NCBI GenBank assembly: GCA_001872455.1
Contig: MNXJ01000029.1
Location: forward strand, 1 to 64,000
DNA length: 64,000 nucleotides
Reading direction: 5' to 3'
Source of the DNA: Anaerolineae bacterium CG2_30_57_67
GTDB taxonomy: Bacteria > Chloroflexota > Anaerolineae > Anaerolineales > Villigracilaceae
Shown here: piece by piece, positions 9,003-17,150 of the stretch
Layout of the letters: every line of letters starts with the position of its first letter
Position numbering within the stretch: the first letter of the stretch is position 1
The notes under the pieces: model-generated
Seen by the model: only the letters and a program-made list of their open reading frames with translations
What the model was told of the DNA's origin: nothing
The model's database searches: none
Translations under genes and position numbers: made by a program

Positions 9003-9080
9003 GGTTTTCCGGTTATCCAGTTTTCCGGTTATCCAGTTATTCGATACCGGCCACTGATTACTGACCACTGATCACTGGCT
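9003..9080. repeat. Degenerate 8-bp then 7-bp tandem repeat
   Basis: Five octamers in order, GGTTTTCC, GGTTATCC, AGTTTTCC, GGTTATCC and AGTTATTC (9003-9042), are followed after 10 bp by four heptamers ACTGATT, ACTGACC, ACTGATC and ACTGGCT (9053-9080). The array fills the gap between two minus-strand genes, and its end covers the stop codon of the flippase gene. It belongs to the dispersed family also seen at 13.9, 18.1, 51.7 and 52.8 kb. Confidence 0.8.
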
Positions 9081-10055
9081 TTTCACTTTCATCAACTCCC
9101 GATACATTCCGCCGATGGTTTGGCCTTCACGGGCGAGGGCGTAAAAGCCGAAGATGCCGGTCGTCAGGTAGTTGAGCGCGCGCCAGGTGAGGGCCACCGC
9201 TAAAGCCGTGTCGGCGTCACCCGAAAGCAGAGTCAACGCTCCGCCGAGTGCGCCTTCCAGCGTGCCAACACCGCCCGGCAGGGAGGGAATCGCTCCGCCG
9301 AAGGCTGTCGCGCCCAGGCCAAACATCCCCCAAAGCAGGCTGGCCTGCGGATAAAAAGCCATCACAAACAGGGTGTACTGAACAATGGCGATGCCCCAGT
9401 CGAGCGTCATCAGCGCCAGAAAGCGCAGAAAAAGCCCGCCATCGGTGAGAATGCCCAGGCCGGAGAGAAAGGCTTCGAGCAGGCTGCCGCCCGCGCGCTG
9501 AATTACCGGCCAGCGCACGCTGAAGCGGTGAAAAACGTCCAGCGCCCAGCGCTGATTGCGCGCCAGAAGATACATGCCGCCCAGCCCAATCACCACCGCC
9601 GCGCCGACGAAAATCGCCACTTGCGCCGCGCCGCCCGCATTGACCACAAACGGAATGGCCGCCAGAAAAATGGCGGCGGTGAAGGCCAAATCGGTGACGC
9701 GCTCAATGACGATGGTTGGCAAAATTTCCGCAAATTTCAGGTCACTTTTGCGGCTGAGCAAAAAAGCGCGCCCAACTTCGCCGAGGCGAAAGGGGAGAAA
9801 ATTGTTGAGCAGGTAGCCTTCGTTCATGCTGGTGAAGACTGCGCCATACGAGGCTTTTTCGCGCAGCAGCGTGCGCCAGACCAGCGCGCGCACAAACAGC
9901 CAGAGAATGCTGAGCGCCACGCCCAGCGCCAGCGGGCGATAATCGGCGCGCTGCATGGCGAGCCAGACGTTTTTTAAATCCACAAAATAGAGAATGGCGG
10001 CCACCAGCGCCAGGCTGACGAGCAGGCCGGGGAGCAGATGGCGAAACTCTTTCAA
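9072..10055 (-). CDS. UPF0104 / LPG-synthase-type flippase-like membrane protein
   Basis: A 327-residue polytopic membrane protein with the family signatures [40 protein letters not shown] and [18 protein letters not shown]. This is the transmembrane domain shared by MprF and AglD-type proteins, linked to lipid or glycolipid flipping. There is no soluble synthase domain. Its ATG overlaps the lepA stop by ATGA at 10052-10055, so it is translated from the lepA message. Confidence 0.8.
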   Translation of the reverse strand: MKEFRHLLPGLLVSLALVAAILYFVDLKNVWLAMQRADYRPLALGVALSILWLFVRALVWRTLLREKASYGAVFTSMNEGYLLNNFLPFRLGEVGRAFLLSRKSDLKFAEILPTIVIERVTDLAFTAAIFLAAIPFVVNAGGAAQVAIFVGAAVVIGLGGMYLLARNQRWALDVFHRFSVRWPVIQRAGGSLLEAFLSGLGILTDGGLFLRFLALMTLDWGIAIVQYTLFVMAFYPQASLLWGMFGLGATAFGGAIPSLPGGVGTLEGALGGALTLLSGDADTALAVALTWRALNYLTTGIFGFYALAREGQTIGGMYRELMKVKSQ

Positions 10056-11851
10056 TCGGCCCCCAACTTCAGCACAGCCATGAAGGCTTCCTGCGGAATT
10101 TCCACGTTACCGACCATTTTCATGCGGCGTTTGCCTTTTTTCTGTTTTTCCAGTAATTTTTTCTTGCGGCTGATGTCGCCGCCGTAACACTTCGCCAGCA
10201 CATCCTTCCGCATGGCCTTGACGTTGGCGCGGCTGATGATGCGTCCGCCGGAAGAAGCCTGGATGGCAACATCAAACAACTGACGCGGAATCAGGTCTTT
10301 TAATTTTGTAATCAGCGCCTGGCCTTTGTGGTAGGCGTCTTTTTCATGGACAATCGCCGCCAGCGCGTCCACCGGCTCGCCGTTAACCAGAATTTCCAGT
10401 TTTTGCAGCGCATCGGCGCGGTATGCCAAAAATTGGTAATCGAGCGAGGCGTAGCCTTTGGTGCGGCTCTTCAACTCGTCAAAAAAATCCACAATCAGCT
10501 CGGCCAGCGGAATTTCAAAATTCAATTGAACGCGGTGCGGGGCGGGGTATTCCTGGCTTTTAAAAGTTCCCCGGCGCTTGATGACCAAATCCATAATCGT
10601 GCCGTAAAAATCCGTCGGGGTGATGATTTCGATGTTCATCCACGGCTCGCGGATTTCGGTTACTTTGCTCTCGTCGGGCAGCTGCGCCGGAGAATCAATG
10701 CGCAGGGTTTCGCCCGTACTCATGCCCACCTCATATTCCACCGAGGGCGCGGTGAAAAGCACATCCAGGTCATACTCGCGCTCAATGCGCTCCTGAATAA
10801 TTTCCATGTGGAACAGGCCCAAAAATCCGGCGCGAAAGCCAAAACCAATCGCCTGCGAGGTTTCCGGTTCGTAGGTCAGCGAGGCGTCGTTCAACTGTAA
10901 TTTTTCCAGCGATTCGCGCAGGTCGCTGTAATCTTCGGCGTCCACCGGATAAATCCCGGCGAAAACCATCGGCTTGGGATGGAAATAGCCGGGGAGCGGC
11001 TCTGCCGCGGGAGCGTTGGCCTGGGTGATGGTGTCGCCTACGCGGGCGTCGTGAACTGTTTTCAGCCCGGTGGCGACGTAGCCAACTTCCCCAGCCTTTA
11101 ACCGGCTGACGGGTTTCATCGTCGGCGCAAAAATGCCTACTTCGATGGGTTTCACTTCCACCCCGGTCGCCATCAGCCGAATGGTTTCATTGGCCGAAAG
11201 CGTCCCCTCAATCACGCGCACATAGCAGACCACGCCCTTGTAGGAATCGTAATGGGAGTCAAAGACCAGGGCGCGGGCAGGTTTTTGGTCTTCGCCGCTG
11301 GGGGGCGGCACCTTGCGCACAACCGCCTCCAGCACCTGCTCCACGTTCAGCCCCGATTTGGCCGAAATGCGAATCACCTCAGCAGCATTCCCGCCAATCA
11401 GCGCGGCGATATCCTCGGCCACTTCGTCCGGGCGGGCGGAAGGCAGATCAATTTTGTTGATGACGGGGATGATTTCCAGGTCGGCACTCAGCGCCTGATA
11501 GAGATTTGCCAGCGTTTGGGCTTCAATTCCCTGGGTGGCGTCCACCACCAGCACCGCGCCTTCGCAGGCGTTCAGGGCGCGGCTGACCTCGTAGCCAAAA
11601 TCCACATGGCCGGGGGTGTCAATCAGGTTCAGTTCATAGTCCCGGCCGTCAGCGGCGTGATAGTTCATGCGCACCGCCGAAGCCTTGATGGTGACGCCCT
11701 TCTCGCGTTCCAAATCCATCGTATCGAGCACTTGCTCGGTCATATCGCGGTCCGAAATGGTGCCGGTAACTTGCAACAAACGGTCGGCCAGGGTGGATTT
11801 CCCGTGGTCAACGTGGGCAATAATGCAAAAATTGCGAATGTGGTCTGTCAT
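10052..11851 (-). CDS. lepA: Elongation factor 4 (LepA)
   Basis: A 599-residue translational GTPase, the usual family length. G1 is [11 protein letters not shown]2 lies in [10 protein letters not shown]3 is [12 protein letters not shown] and G4 is VINKIDLP. The C-terminal domain unique to LepA ([25 protein letters not shown]) is complete. LepA back-translocates or remodels stalled ribosomes. It is the first gene of a two-gene unit with the flippase and faces the DnaA-box region. Confidence 0.98.
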   Translation of the reverse strand: MTDHIRNFCIIAHVDHGKSTLADRLLQVTGTISDRDMTEQVLDTMDLEREKGVTIKASAVRMNYHAADGRDYELNLIDTPGHVDFGYEVSRALNACEGAVLVVDATQGIEAQTLANLYQALSADLEIIPVINKIDLPSARPDEVAEDIAALIGGNAAEVIRISAKSGLNVEQVLEAVVRKVPPPSGEDQKPARALVFDSHYDSYKGVVCYVRVIEGTLSANETIRLMATGVEVKPIEVGIFAPTMKPVSRLKAGEVGYVATGLKTVHDARVGDTITQANAPAAEPLPGYFHPKPMVFAGIYPVDAEDYSDLRESLEKLQLNDASLTYEPETSQAIGFGFRAGFLGLFHMEIIQERIEREYDLDVLFTAPSVEYEVGMSTGETLRIDSPAQLPDESKVTEIREPWMNIEIITPTDFYGTIMDLVIKRRGTFKSQEYPAPHRVQLNFEIPLAELIVDFFDELKSRTKGYASLDYQFLAYRADALQKLEILVNGEPVDALAAIVHEKDAYHKGQALITKLKDLIPRQLFDVAIQASSGGRIISRANVKAMRKDVLAKCYGGDISRKKKLLEKQKKGKRRMKMVGNVEIPQEAFMAVLKLGAD

Positions 11852-12253
11852 AGGGTTATGTGTGGCGAAGTATACCCGATACTTTCCTCCCTTATCTTTT
11901 TCAATTTATCTTATTCGTAGTCTTTAGTAGGGCCTGTGGATATGTGGATAACCGCCAATTTTCCCCACCCGTGGGGTAAATGCTCCTGAAAAGTCGGCTA
12001 TATGGGGTTTGGGCAGTTACCCCGCTTGTGGAAACGTGGCGGATGCTTTTGTGCCGCCTGGCAGCCTTTTCCACGTCTGGGGCTGGAACAAAAAGACACC
12101 CCCAGATATGGGGTGTCCTTCTTGAACAAAAACGGAACAATTGAGCGGTTTGTCCACAGCGCGCGGGGGTTATCCACAGTTTTGGCGGGGTTATCCACAA
12201 ATTTCATCGGTCAGAACGCCTTGTGCGAAAAATCGCAATGCGTATATGTGGGG
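11852..12253. other. Candidate replication-origin-like region (DnaA-box cluster)
   Basis: A 402-bp gap with no gene. It holds five DnaA-box-like 9-mers. In reverse orientation are TGTGGATAT (11935-11943) and TGTGGATAA (11943-11951). In forward orientation are TTGTCCACA (12150-12158), TTATCCACA (12170-12178) and TTATCCACA (12191-12199). The forward boxes sit 20-21 bp apart, two helical turns. A pyrimidine- and AT-rich strip (11881-11930) adjoins the reverse boxes and could be an unwinding element. Two parS-like sites lie 4-5 kb away. dnaA, dnaN and gidAB are absent, so this may instead be a DnaA-titration site. Confidence 0.55.
12095..12117 (-). terminator. Intrinsic terminator-like hairpin
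   Basis: GACACCCC (12095-12102) pairs perfectly with GGGGTGTC (12110-12117) around a 7-nt loop. Read on the minus strand the stem is followed by TTTTTG, which suits termination of the nucleotidyltransferase transcript. It would insulate the DnaA-box region from the right. Confidence 0.6.
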
Positions 12254-13216
12254 CTACAGGCCGTTGTGGGCGGCGTAGGCTTCCAGCGATTCTTCCAATT
12301 CGTCCAGGTAGGCGTCGAGGCCTTGCAGTCGAAGCGCCAGCCCGGCGGCATCCAGGCCGAGGGCGCGGCGCGTTTCCTGCCAGGCGGGGTCGTTTTCGTC
12401 GGCGAATTGCGCCCACGAGACGAGCAACGGCCACAGTCCGGCGCTGGGCTGAGCACCCATCAGCGGCGTTTGAATGCCTGCTTTGTAATATCCCAGCCGG
12501 GCCGGGTGAAATTCTGGGTTTGCTTGCGCCCGAGAAAAAGCCGTTTCCCAGGCCGGAATCCAGGCGTTGAGCGTTTCGGCGTCGATCGAACGTGCGCCGC
12601 TCAGGGCGAGCAGGGTTTCGTTCCACTCTGGGCGACCGGCGGCCTCGGCGCGGGCGCGGAAGCTGGAAAGAAAAGTGCGCGTGGTCAGCGGCAGCCCGCT
12701 GAGCGCGGCAACCGCGTTGGCGGCATTTTCCAGCGCCTGCAGGTAGTCTTTCAGCGCAGGGGCGCCGCTGAATTGCATGGCCGTCCAGCCTTCGCGGGCG
12801 GGTTCGGCCAGGGCGCGCGCCCGCGCCAGAATGTTGGCCGGGTCGTCAAATTGCGCGCGCAGGATGGCCTGGGTATATTCAAAGAAGCGCCCTTTTTCGT
12901 GCAGTAGCAACGGGTTCCACAACGTCCAGCCGCGCCAGGGGTCGCGGCGCAGTTCGCGCGGCTGGGCGTAGGCGCTGGCCGGTTCGTAGCGGATGTCGAA
13001 GTGGATTTCGTTGGAGAGTTTGTTAATTTCGCGCTCGCGCAGCGGCTCGTCTTGGGTGATGACCAGCAAATCCACGTCGCTGACGGGGGCGATGGTGGCG
13101 TTTTCGGGGCGTACCGAGCCGACGAGAAAAACCGCCGTCACAGCGGGGTCGGGTTTAAAGCGTTTTTCCACCGTTTCACGGCAGAGTTTAAGTAGCAGGT
13201 CGCGGGTGATTCTCAT
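12254..13216 (-). CDS. Nucleotidyltransferase-domain protein
   Basis: A 320-residue protein. The N-terminal 90 residues carry the minimal nucleotidyltransferase signature AVFLVGSVRPEN...SDVDLLVI with a third acidic position in HFDIRYE. The remaining 220 residues are helical and unrecognised, possibly a substrate or HEPN-like partner domain. Its ATG overlaps the stop of the deoxynucleoside kinase gene (13213-13216), so the two are coupled. A nucleotide-linked role is plausible, but the substrate is unknown. Confidence 0.7.
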   Translation of the reverse strand: MRITRDLLLKLCRETVEKRFKPDPAVTAVFLVGSVRPENATIAPVSDVDLLVITQDEPLREREINKLSNEIHFDIRYEPASAYAQPRELRRDPWRGWTLWNPLLLHEKGRFFEYTQAILRAQFDDPANILARARALAEPAREGWTAMQFSGAPALKDYLQALENAANAVAALSGLPLTTRTFLSSFRARAEAAGRPEWNETLLALSGARSIDAETLNAWIPAWETAFSRAQANPEFHPARLGYYKAGIQTPLMGAQPSAGLWPLLVSWAQFADENDPAWQETRRALGLDAAGLALRLQGLDAYLDELEESLEAYAAHNGL

Positions 13217-13851
13217 GAATGGCCTCCCAAAAGACTCGGCTGGTAGGGGCTGATGCCCAGCGCGGCGCGGATTTTATTTTCGATGAGCGTCAGATGTTCC
13301 GGGTAGCGCACAAAGTCGAGCGGGTCGCTGTGCAGGATCAGTTTGGGCGTTGCCGTGTTGGCAAAAAAATCATCATAGGCGGCGGCCAGGTCGGCGATGT
13401 AGCCGCGCTGCATGGTGCGCTCGTAGGGCCGGTCACGCAGGGCAATGCGCGCCATGAGCGTATCCACGCTGGCGGAGAGATAAACCGTCAGGTCGGGGGC
13501 GGGGATTTTCTCGGCCAGGGCTTCGTGAACGCGGTGATACATGGTCATCTCGTCGCCGCGCAGGTTGATTTTGGCGAAAAGCGAATCTTTGGCGAAGATG
13601 TAATCGGCGAGCAGGGTTTTTCCGCGGGCCAGAATGGCCGGAACGGCGCTGTTTTGCTGGCGGTAGCGGCTGAGCAGGAAGAAGGTTTGCGTCTGGAAGG
13701 CGTAGCGTTCCCGGTCGCCGTAGAAATCAGAAAGGAAGGGGTTTTCCTCGAAGACTTCCAGCAAAAGTTCAGAATTTTCAAAACGGGGTTGCAGCAGGCG
13801 CGCCAGGGTGGTTTTTCCGACCCCAATGACGCCTTCAAAAGCGAGGTACAT
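13213..13851 (-). CDS. Deoxynucleoside kinase
   Basis: A 212-residue P-loop kinase of the deoxyadenosine/deoxyguanosine kinase family. The Walker A motif is EGVIGVGKTT (6-15). The specificity region FEENPFLSDFYGD and the lid RDRPYERTM with catalytic arginines are present. The LTVYLSASVDTLMARI strand-helix matches the family. It phosphorylates deoxynucleosides for dNTP salvage. It heads a unit with the nucleotidyltransferase and is divergent from the acetyltransferase gene across a heptamer array. Confidence 0.85.
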   Translation of the reverse strand: MYLAFEGVIGVGKTTLARLLQPRFENSELLLEVFEENPFLSDFYGDRERYAFQTQTFFLLSRYRQQNSAVPAILARGKTLLADYIFAKDSLFAKINLRGDEMTMYHRVHEALAEKIPAPDLTVYLSASVDTLMARIALRDRPYERTMQRGYIADLAAAYDDFFANTATPKLILHSDPLDFVRYPEHLTLIENKIRAALGISPYQPSLLGGHS

Positions 13852-13937
13852 GCGACGGCTCCAGAAAAAGAATGGTTAAGGATACCATAGGAATGAGGAA
13901 CGCTGGATGAAGAATGATGAATGGCAGCAGAGAGGTG

Positions 13938-14049
13938 AACTGATAACTGGCAACCGACAACTAACAACTGGCAACCGACAACTGGCAACCGACAACTGAC
14001 AACTGGCAACCGACAACTGACAACTGGCAACCGACAACTGACAACTGTA
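13938..14049. repeat. Sixteen-unit 7-bp tandem array
   Basis: Sixteen consecutive heptamers of consensus AACYGRC. The order is a near-regular AACTGGC, AACCGAC, AACTGAC triplet (21 bp) repeated three times at the right end (14001-14042) and less regularly at the left. The array lies between divergent genes and its last unit merges into the TATAAT at 14048-14053. A 7-bp period is incompatible with a conserved protein reading; apparent ORFs here encode Ser/Cys/Gln/Leu low complexity and were discarded. Confidence 0.92.
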
Positions 14050-14053
14050 TAAT
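14048..14053 (+). promoter_or_regulatory. -10 box of probable leaderless promoter
   Basis: TATAAT followed by ACCGGC and then the ATG at 14060. The 6-nt gap puts the expected transcription start at the A of the start codon. No Shine-Dalgarno site is present. The upstream -35 zone is made entirely of heptamer repeats. Confidence 0.6.
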
Positions 14054-14059
14054 ACCGGC

Positions 14060-14506
14060 ATGTCTTTCTACGAGCGATTGGTCTATTGGCGCAACAGCCG
14101 AATTTTTGGGCGGCTGGCCTATTTGGCGCTGAAACTGCTGGGAGTGGAAATTCCGCTTTCGGTGGCGATTGGCCCGGGTTTTTTGCTGCATCATGGCGGG
14201 GTGGGTGTGGTGATTCACCCCAAAACGGTGATTGGCGCGCGGGTGGGCATTTACCCGGGCGTAACGTTGGGCCGCGCGGATGTATATCGCCCGGCCAGCG
14301 CCTCGCAGTTCAGCGGAATCGTGGTGGAAGACGACGTCATTTTGGGCGCAGGGGCTAAAATTTTGGGCGCCCGTGGCGTTCTACACCTTGGCCGCGGCGT
14401 GGTAATCGGCGCAAATGCGGTGCTGACCCAGTCCACCGGCGCATGGGAAATCTGGGCTGGCGCCCCGGCCCGGCTGGTTGGCCGGCGGGAAAACGAAGCG
14501 GTATGA
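14060..14506 (+). CDS. Serine-acetyltransferase-like hexapeptide acyltransferase
   Basis: A 148-residue left-handed beta-helix acyltransferase. Hexapeptide-type turns run through VEIPLSVAIGPGFLLHH, GGVGVVIHPKTVIGARVGIYPGVTLG and ILGAGAKILGARGVLHLG. The catalytic His lies in FLLHHGGVGVVI. It ends with the WAGAPARLVGRR signature. It lacks the long N-terminal helical domain of true CysE, and overlap with a glycosyltransferase (ATGA 14503-14506) favours O-acetylation of a sugar over cysteine synthesis. Serine acetyltransferase activity remains possible. Confidence 0.8.
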   Translation: MSFYERLVYWRNSRIFGRLAYLALKLLGVEIPLSVAIGPGFLLHHGGVGVVIHPKTVIGARVGIYPGVTLGRADVYRPASASQFSGIVVEDDVILGAGAKILGARGVLHLGRGVVIGANAVLTQSTGAWEIWAGAPARLVGRRENEAV

Positions 14507-15510
14507 CCACTCTTTGTATTACCCCTCGCGTTCACGGCACCGGCGGCATGGTCTCGTTTTTTTACAAATTTTCGGCGGCGCTGGAACGGCGCGGAATTAC
14601 CGTGACAACCGAGGTGAATGACCCGTCGATTACGGCGGCGCTGATTCTGGGCGGTACGCGCAACCTGGCCGGGTTGTGGCGGCTGAAGCGGCGCGGCGTG
14701 CGGCTGGTTCAGCGCCTGGATGGCATCAACTGGATTCAGCGGGTGAAACCAGCCGGGTGGCGGCACGCCTGGCGCGCAGAATCGGGAAATTTGGCGCTGG
14801 CTTTTATCCGCCGGTTTCTGGCAGACGAGATTATCTATCAGAGTGAATTTTCGCGCCGCTGGTGGAACGGCTGGTATGGTGAATTAAAAACGCCGTTTGC
14901 TGTGCGGCACAACGGCGTAGATTTGAATATTTATCGCCCATCAGAACAGGTTGAAAGCCCGGTCTACCGGCTGTTGGTGGTTGAAGGGGCTTTCGGCGGC
15001 GGCTACGAGGGCGGGCTGGAGAACGCCGTGCGGCTGGCAGAAGCGACTGCGCCGCTGCTGGGGCGTCCGCTGGAACTGGCGGTGGCGGGCGAGGTGGCCG
15101 AGTCGCTGCGGGTGGAATGGAGCGGCAAAAGCGCCGCGCCGATTCGCTGGTTGGGCAAGCTGCCGCGAGAGGCGGTTCCGGCGCTGATGAATTCGGCGCA
15201 CGCGCTTTTTTCGGCAGATGTGCACCCGGCTTGCCCGAATGCGGTGATTGAGGCGCTGGCCTGTGGGCTGCCGGTTGTCGCCTACGATACCGGCTCGCTC
15301 TCGGAACTGGTGCCGGATTCAGCGGGCAGGATTGCTCCGTATGCTGCGAATCCCTGGCGGCTGGAGACTCCCTCGGTCGGGCCGCTGGCGCGCGGGCTGG
15401 CGGTCATTCTGCAAAACCAGGCTGGTTTCCGCGCTGGCGCGCGCGCGCGGGCCGAGGCGGCATTTGGTTTGGATGCGATGACTGAAACATACTTAGAACA
15501 TTTGTTTTAG
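14503..15510 (+). CDS. Glycosyltransferase, GT4-like
   Basis: A 335-residue glycosyltransferase. The N-terminal donor-side fold begins CITPRVHGTGGMVSFFYKF. The C-terminal nucleotide-sugar region contains VRHNGVDLNIYRP, then HPACPNAVIEALACGLPVVAYDTGSLSELV, whose E-x7-E pattern is typical of GT4 retaining enzymes. The start at 14503 is fixed by the ATGA overlap with the acetyltransferase. Likely role: cell-surface polysaccharide. Its end overlaps the convergent CPBP gene by 4 bp. Confidence 0.85.
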   Translation: MTTLCITPRVHGTGGMVSFFYKFSAALERRGITVTTEVNDPSITAALILGGTRNLAGLWRLKRRGVRLVQRLDGINWIQRVKPAGWRHAWRAESGNLALAFIRRFLADEIIYQSEFSRRWWNGWYGELKTPFAVRHNGVDLNIYRPSEQVESPVYRLLVVEGAFGGGYEGGLENAVRLAEATAPLLGRPLELAVAGEVAESLRVEWSGKSAAPIRWLGKLPREAVPALMNSAHALFSADVHPACPNAVIEALACGLPVVAYDTGSLSELVPDSAGRIAPYAANPWRLETPSVGPLARGLAVILQNQAGFRAGARARAEAAFGLDAMTETYLEHLF

Positions 15511-16388
15511 TTTTCCCGTATTTTTGGCAGTTGGCGGAAAAGCGCCAGGGCCGAAAGTACCACCAGCATCGCCAGCCAGCCAGAGACGCCGAGCGGATTG
15601 CCCGCCAGGGCGCTATCCAGATGATCGGGGTTGAGAAACAGAAAACTGATTCCGGCGATGGCGTTGAAAGCGCCATGCGCCAGCGCGGGCGCCCAGGGGC
15701 TTTGGGTTTTGAGATAGAGCCAGCCGAAAATGATTCCGAGCAGCATACAGCCGATGGTCATTACCACTACGCCGAGATAGGGATGCAACGGAAAGTTGTA
15801 GCCGTGGAAAATGGTGGTCGGCGCGTGCCAAAGACCCCAGACAATCCCCGTCAGCAGAATGGCGGGCCATTCTCCGAGCGGTAAAAGTTTGGGAAGCAGA
15901 AATCCGCGCCAGCCGAGTTCCTCGCCCAAGGCGAAGAGCATGTTGATCAGTGGGGCAAAAGTGACCGCAGAAAGAATCTGAATCAGGGCGAGAAGTTCCA
16001 CCGCTGGCAGCGCCTGCCCGGTCGGTGGAGCCTGTGCCAGCAGCTCGCGCAAGAGCGTCAGATTCCCGTCAAATTTTCCCGTGCCGAGCAGCAGGGTGAA
16101 TCCCAGGGTGAGCGTGGCGATGACCAGCGGGAGCAGCCAGGCCCAAAAGTAGAAACGTTTGGGGCCGAGCGTGTTCAGGCGCAGCGTGCTGAAGGGCTGT
16201 TTATCCACCCACAAAGTGACAGCGATGGCGGCAATTCCCGGCCCCCACATGCCGAGCGCAAAGAGAATTTGCAGCGCGACGGGGTAGAGCGTGGAATTGT
16301 TTTTGACGGCCAACGGCGCGATGAATAAGCTCCACGAAATGCCGAAGGCAATCAGTAAAAACGAGGTGAGTGACTTTTTGTTGAGCAT
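15507..16388 (-). CDS. CPBP-family intramembrane metalloprotease
   Basis: A 293-residue membrane protein. Motifs of the CAAX-protease / bacteriocin-processing family are intact: EELGWRGFLLPKLL (motif 1, EExxxR), GLWHAPTTIFHGY (motif 2) and HGAFNAIAGISF (motif 3). About eight hydrophobic segments surround them. The ATG at 16388 (MLNKKSLT) is chosen because longer readings cross the parS-like palindrome. It is the last gene of a GntR-SPFH-SdpI-CPBP series, which suggests envelope protection or bacteriocin self-immunity. Confidence 0.85.
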   Translation of the reverse strand: MLNKKSLTSFLLIAFGISWSLFIAPLAVKNNSTLYPVALQILFALGMWGPGIAAIAVTLWVDKQPFSTLRLNTLGPKRFYFWAWLLPLVIATLTLGFTLLLGTGKFDGNLTLLRELLAQAPPTGQALPAVELLALIQILSAVTFAPLINMLFALGEELGWRGFLLPKLLPLGEWPAILLTGIVWGLWHAPTTIFHGYNFPLHPYLGVVVMTIGCMLLGIIFGWLYLKTQSPWAPALAHGAFNAIAGISFLFLNPDHLDSALAGNPLGVSGWLAMLVVLSALALFRQLPKIREN

Positions 16389-16402
16389 GAGATTTCTCAG
16401 GG

Positions 16403-16434
16403 GCGCGGCAGGTTTCACGTGAAACCTGCCGCGC
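16403..16434. other. parS-like site inside a 32-bp perfect palindrome
   Basis: The core GTTTCACGTGAAAC (16412-16425) matches the inner 14 bp of the widely conserved ParB-binding parS consensus TGTTTCACGTGAAACA. Perfect symmetry continues outward to a total of 32 bp (16403-16434) through GCGCGGCAG arms. No T-run follows on either strand, so it is not an ordinary terminator. It lies between the SdpI-like and CPBP genes. Confidence 0.75.
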
Positions 16435-16444
16435 ACAAGTTGGT

Positions 16445-17056
16445 TTATTTTTTTTCCTGCCGGGCGAACAGGATGTAGGAATAGACGGTGGGAACGAAGA
16501 CGGCAATCAGCAGGGCTGCGGTCATCAGCCAAATGCCGTTTTCACCCAGAAAGGCGCTGATGAGAATGACGACGCCGCTCGCCATGAAGGTTTTTGCGCC
16601 GAGTTTGTGAGTCTCGTCCCAGACATAATCGCTGGACAGCGTCCAGGGGGTGCGGATGCCGATGAAGAAATTACGCTTGGCGCTTTTCATCAGGTAGCCA
16701 ATGCCGATAAATAGCAGTCCCATCGCAGGCAGCAGCGTGAGCGTCATGTTGAAGTTGTAGCCCAGCGCAGCGGCCAACGTCAGCCCGTAGACATAGAGCA
16801 TGTAGACCACGAAACCAACGATGAAGGCGTTGTACAGCCCGCGGAATTGGGCGATGTTGGCTTTCAGCGGGTCAAGGCCCGGAACCACCATCAGCAGCAG
16901 CGTTAACCCGGCGGTCATCAGCGGCAGGAGAAATATGCCCCAAAACTTGGGCATGGTGCCGTCCACCTGCCCCGCGGCGTTCCAATGCGAGGGCATCGGG
17001 TCGGGCAGTTGAGCGTAAAGCGCCAGGCCAATGATGGTGGCAACGAGAATGAGCAC
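16445..17056 (-). CDS. SdpI / DUF1648-family membrane protein
   Basis: A 203-residue polytopic protein. The N-terminal segment has the DUF1648 pattern LPDPMPSHWNAAGQVDG. The C-terminal half has the SdpI signature RNFFIGIRTPWTLSSDYVWDETH between membrane segments. In Bacillus subtilis, SdpI gives immunity to the SdpC toxin. The GTG at 17056 is the first start codon; the frame stays open upstream through residues KISNKQTIILSF without an ATG, so a non-standard start or frame error is possible. No toxin gene is visible nearby. Confidence 0.8.
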   Translation of the reverse strand: MLILVATIIGLALYAQLPDPMPSHWNAAGQVDGTMPKFWGIFLLPLMTAGLTLLLMVVPGLDPLKANIAQFRGLYNAFIVGFVVYMLYVYGLTLAAALGYNFNMTLTLLPAMGLLFIGIGYLMKSAKRNFFIGIRTPWTLSSDYVWDETHKLGAKTFMASGVVILISAFLGENGIWLMTAALLIAVFVPTVYSYILFARQEKK

Positions 17057-17101
17057 GAACGAAAGGATGATGGTCTGTTTGTTTGATATTTTTAGTTCCT
17101 T

Positions 17102-17117
17102 TGTTTCACGTGAAACG
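17102..17117. other. parS-like site
   Basis: TGTTTCACGTGAAACG matches 15 of the 16 positions of the parS consensus. It is 691 bp from the first site and also intergenic (between the SPFH and SdpI-like genes). Two such 14-bp cores this close are very unlikely by chance. Confidence 0.8.
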
Positions 17118-17150
17118 GATTGATTTGAGCACAGCCGGTTTCGGTATTTT

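Noticed and set aside
13938-14049. CRISPR array
   Set aside because: Units are 7 bp with no spacers; no cas genes nearby.
13876-14061. Short ORFs made of CQLSVAS-type repeats
   Set aside because: Translation of the 7-bp tandem array; period not divisible by three gives the same pattern in all frames.
16403-16434. Ordinary intrinsic terminator
   Set aside because: A 32-bp palindrome with no unpaired loop and no T-run; the centre matches parS instead.
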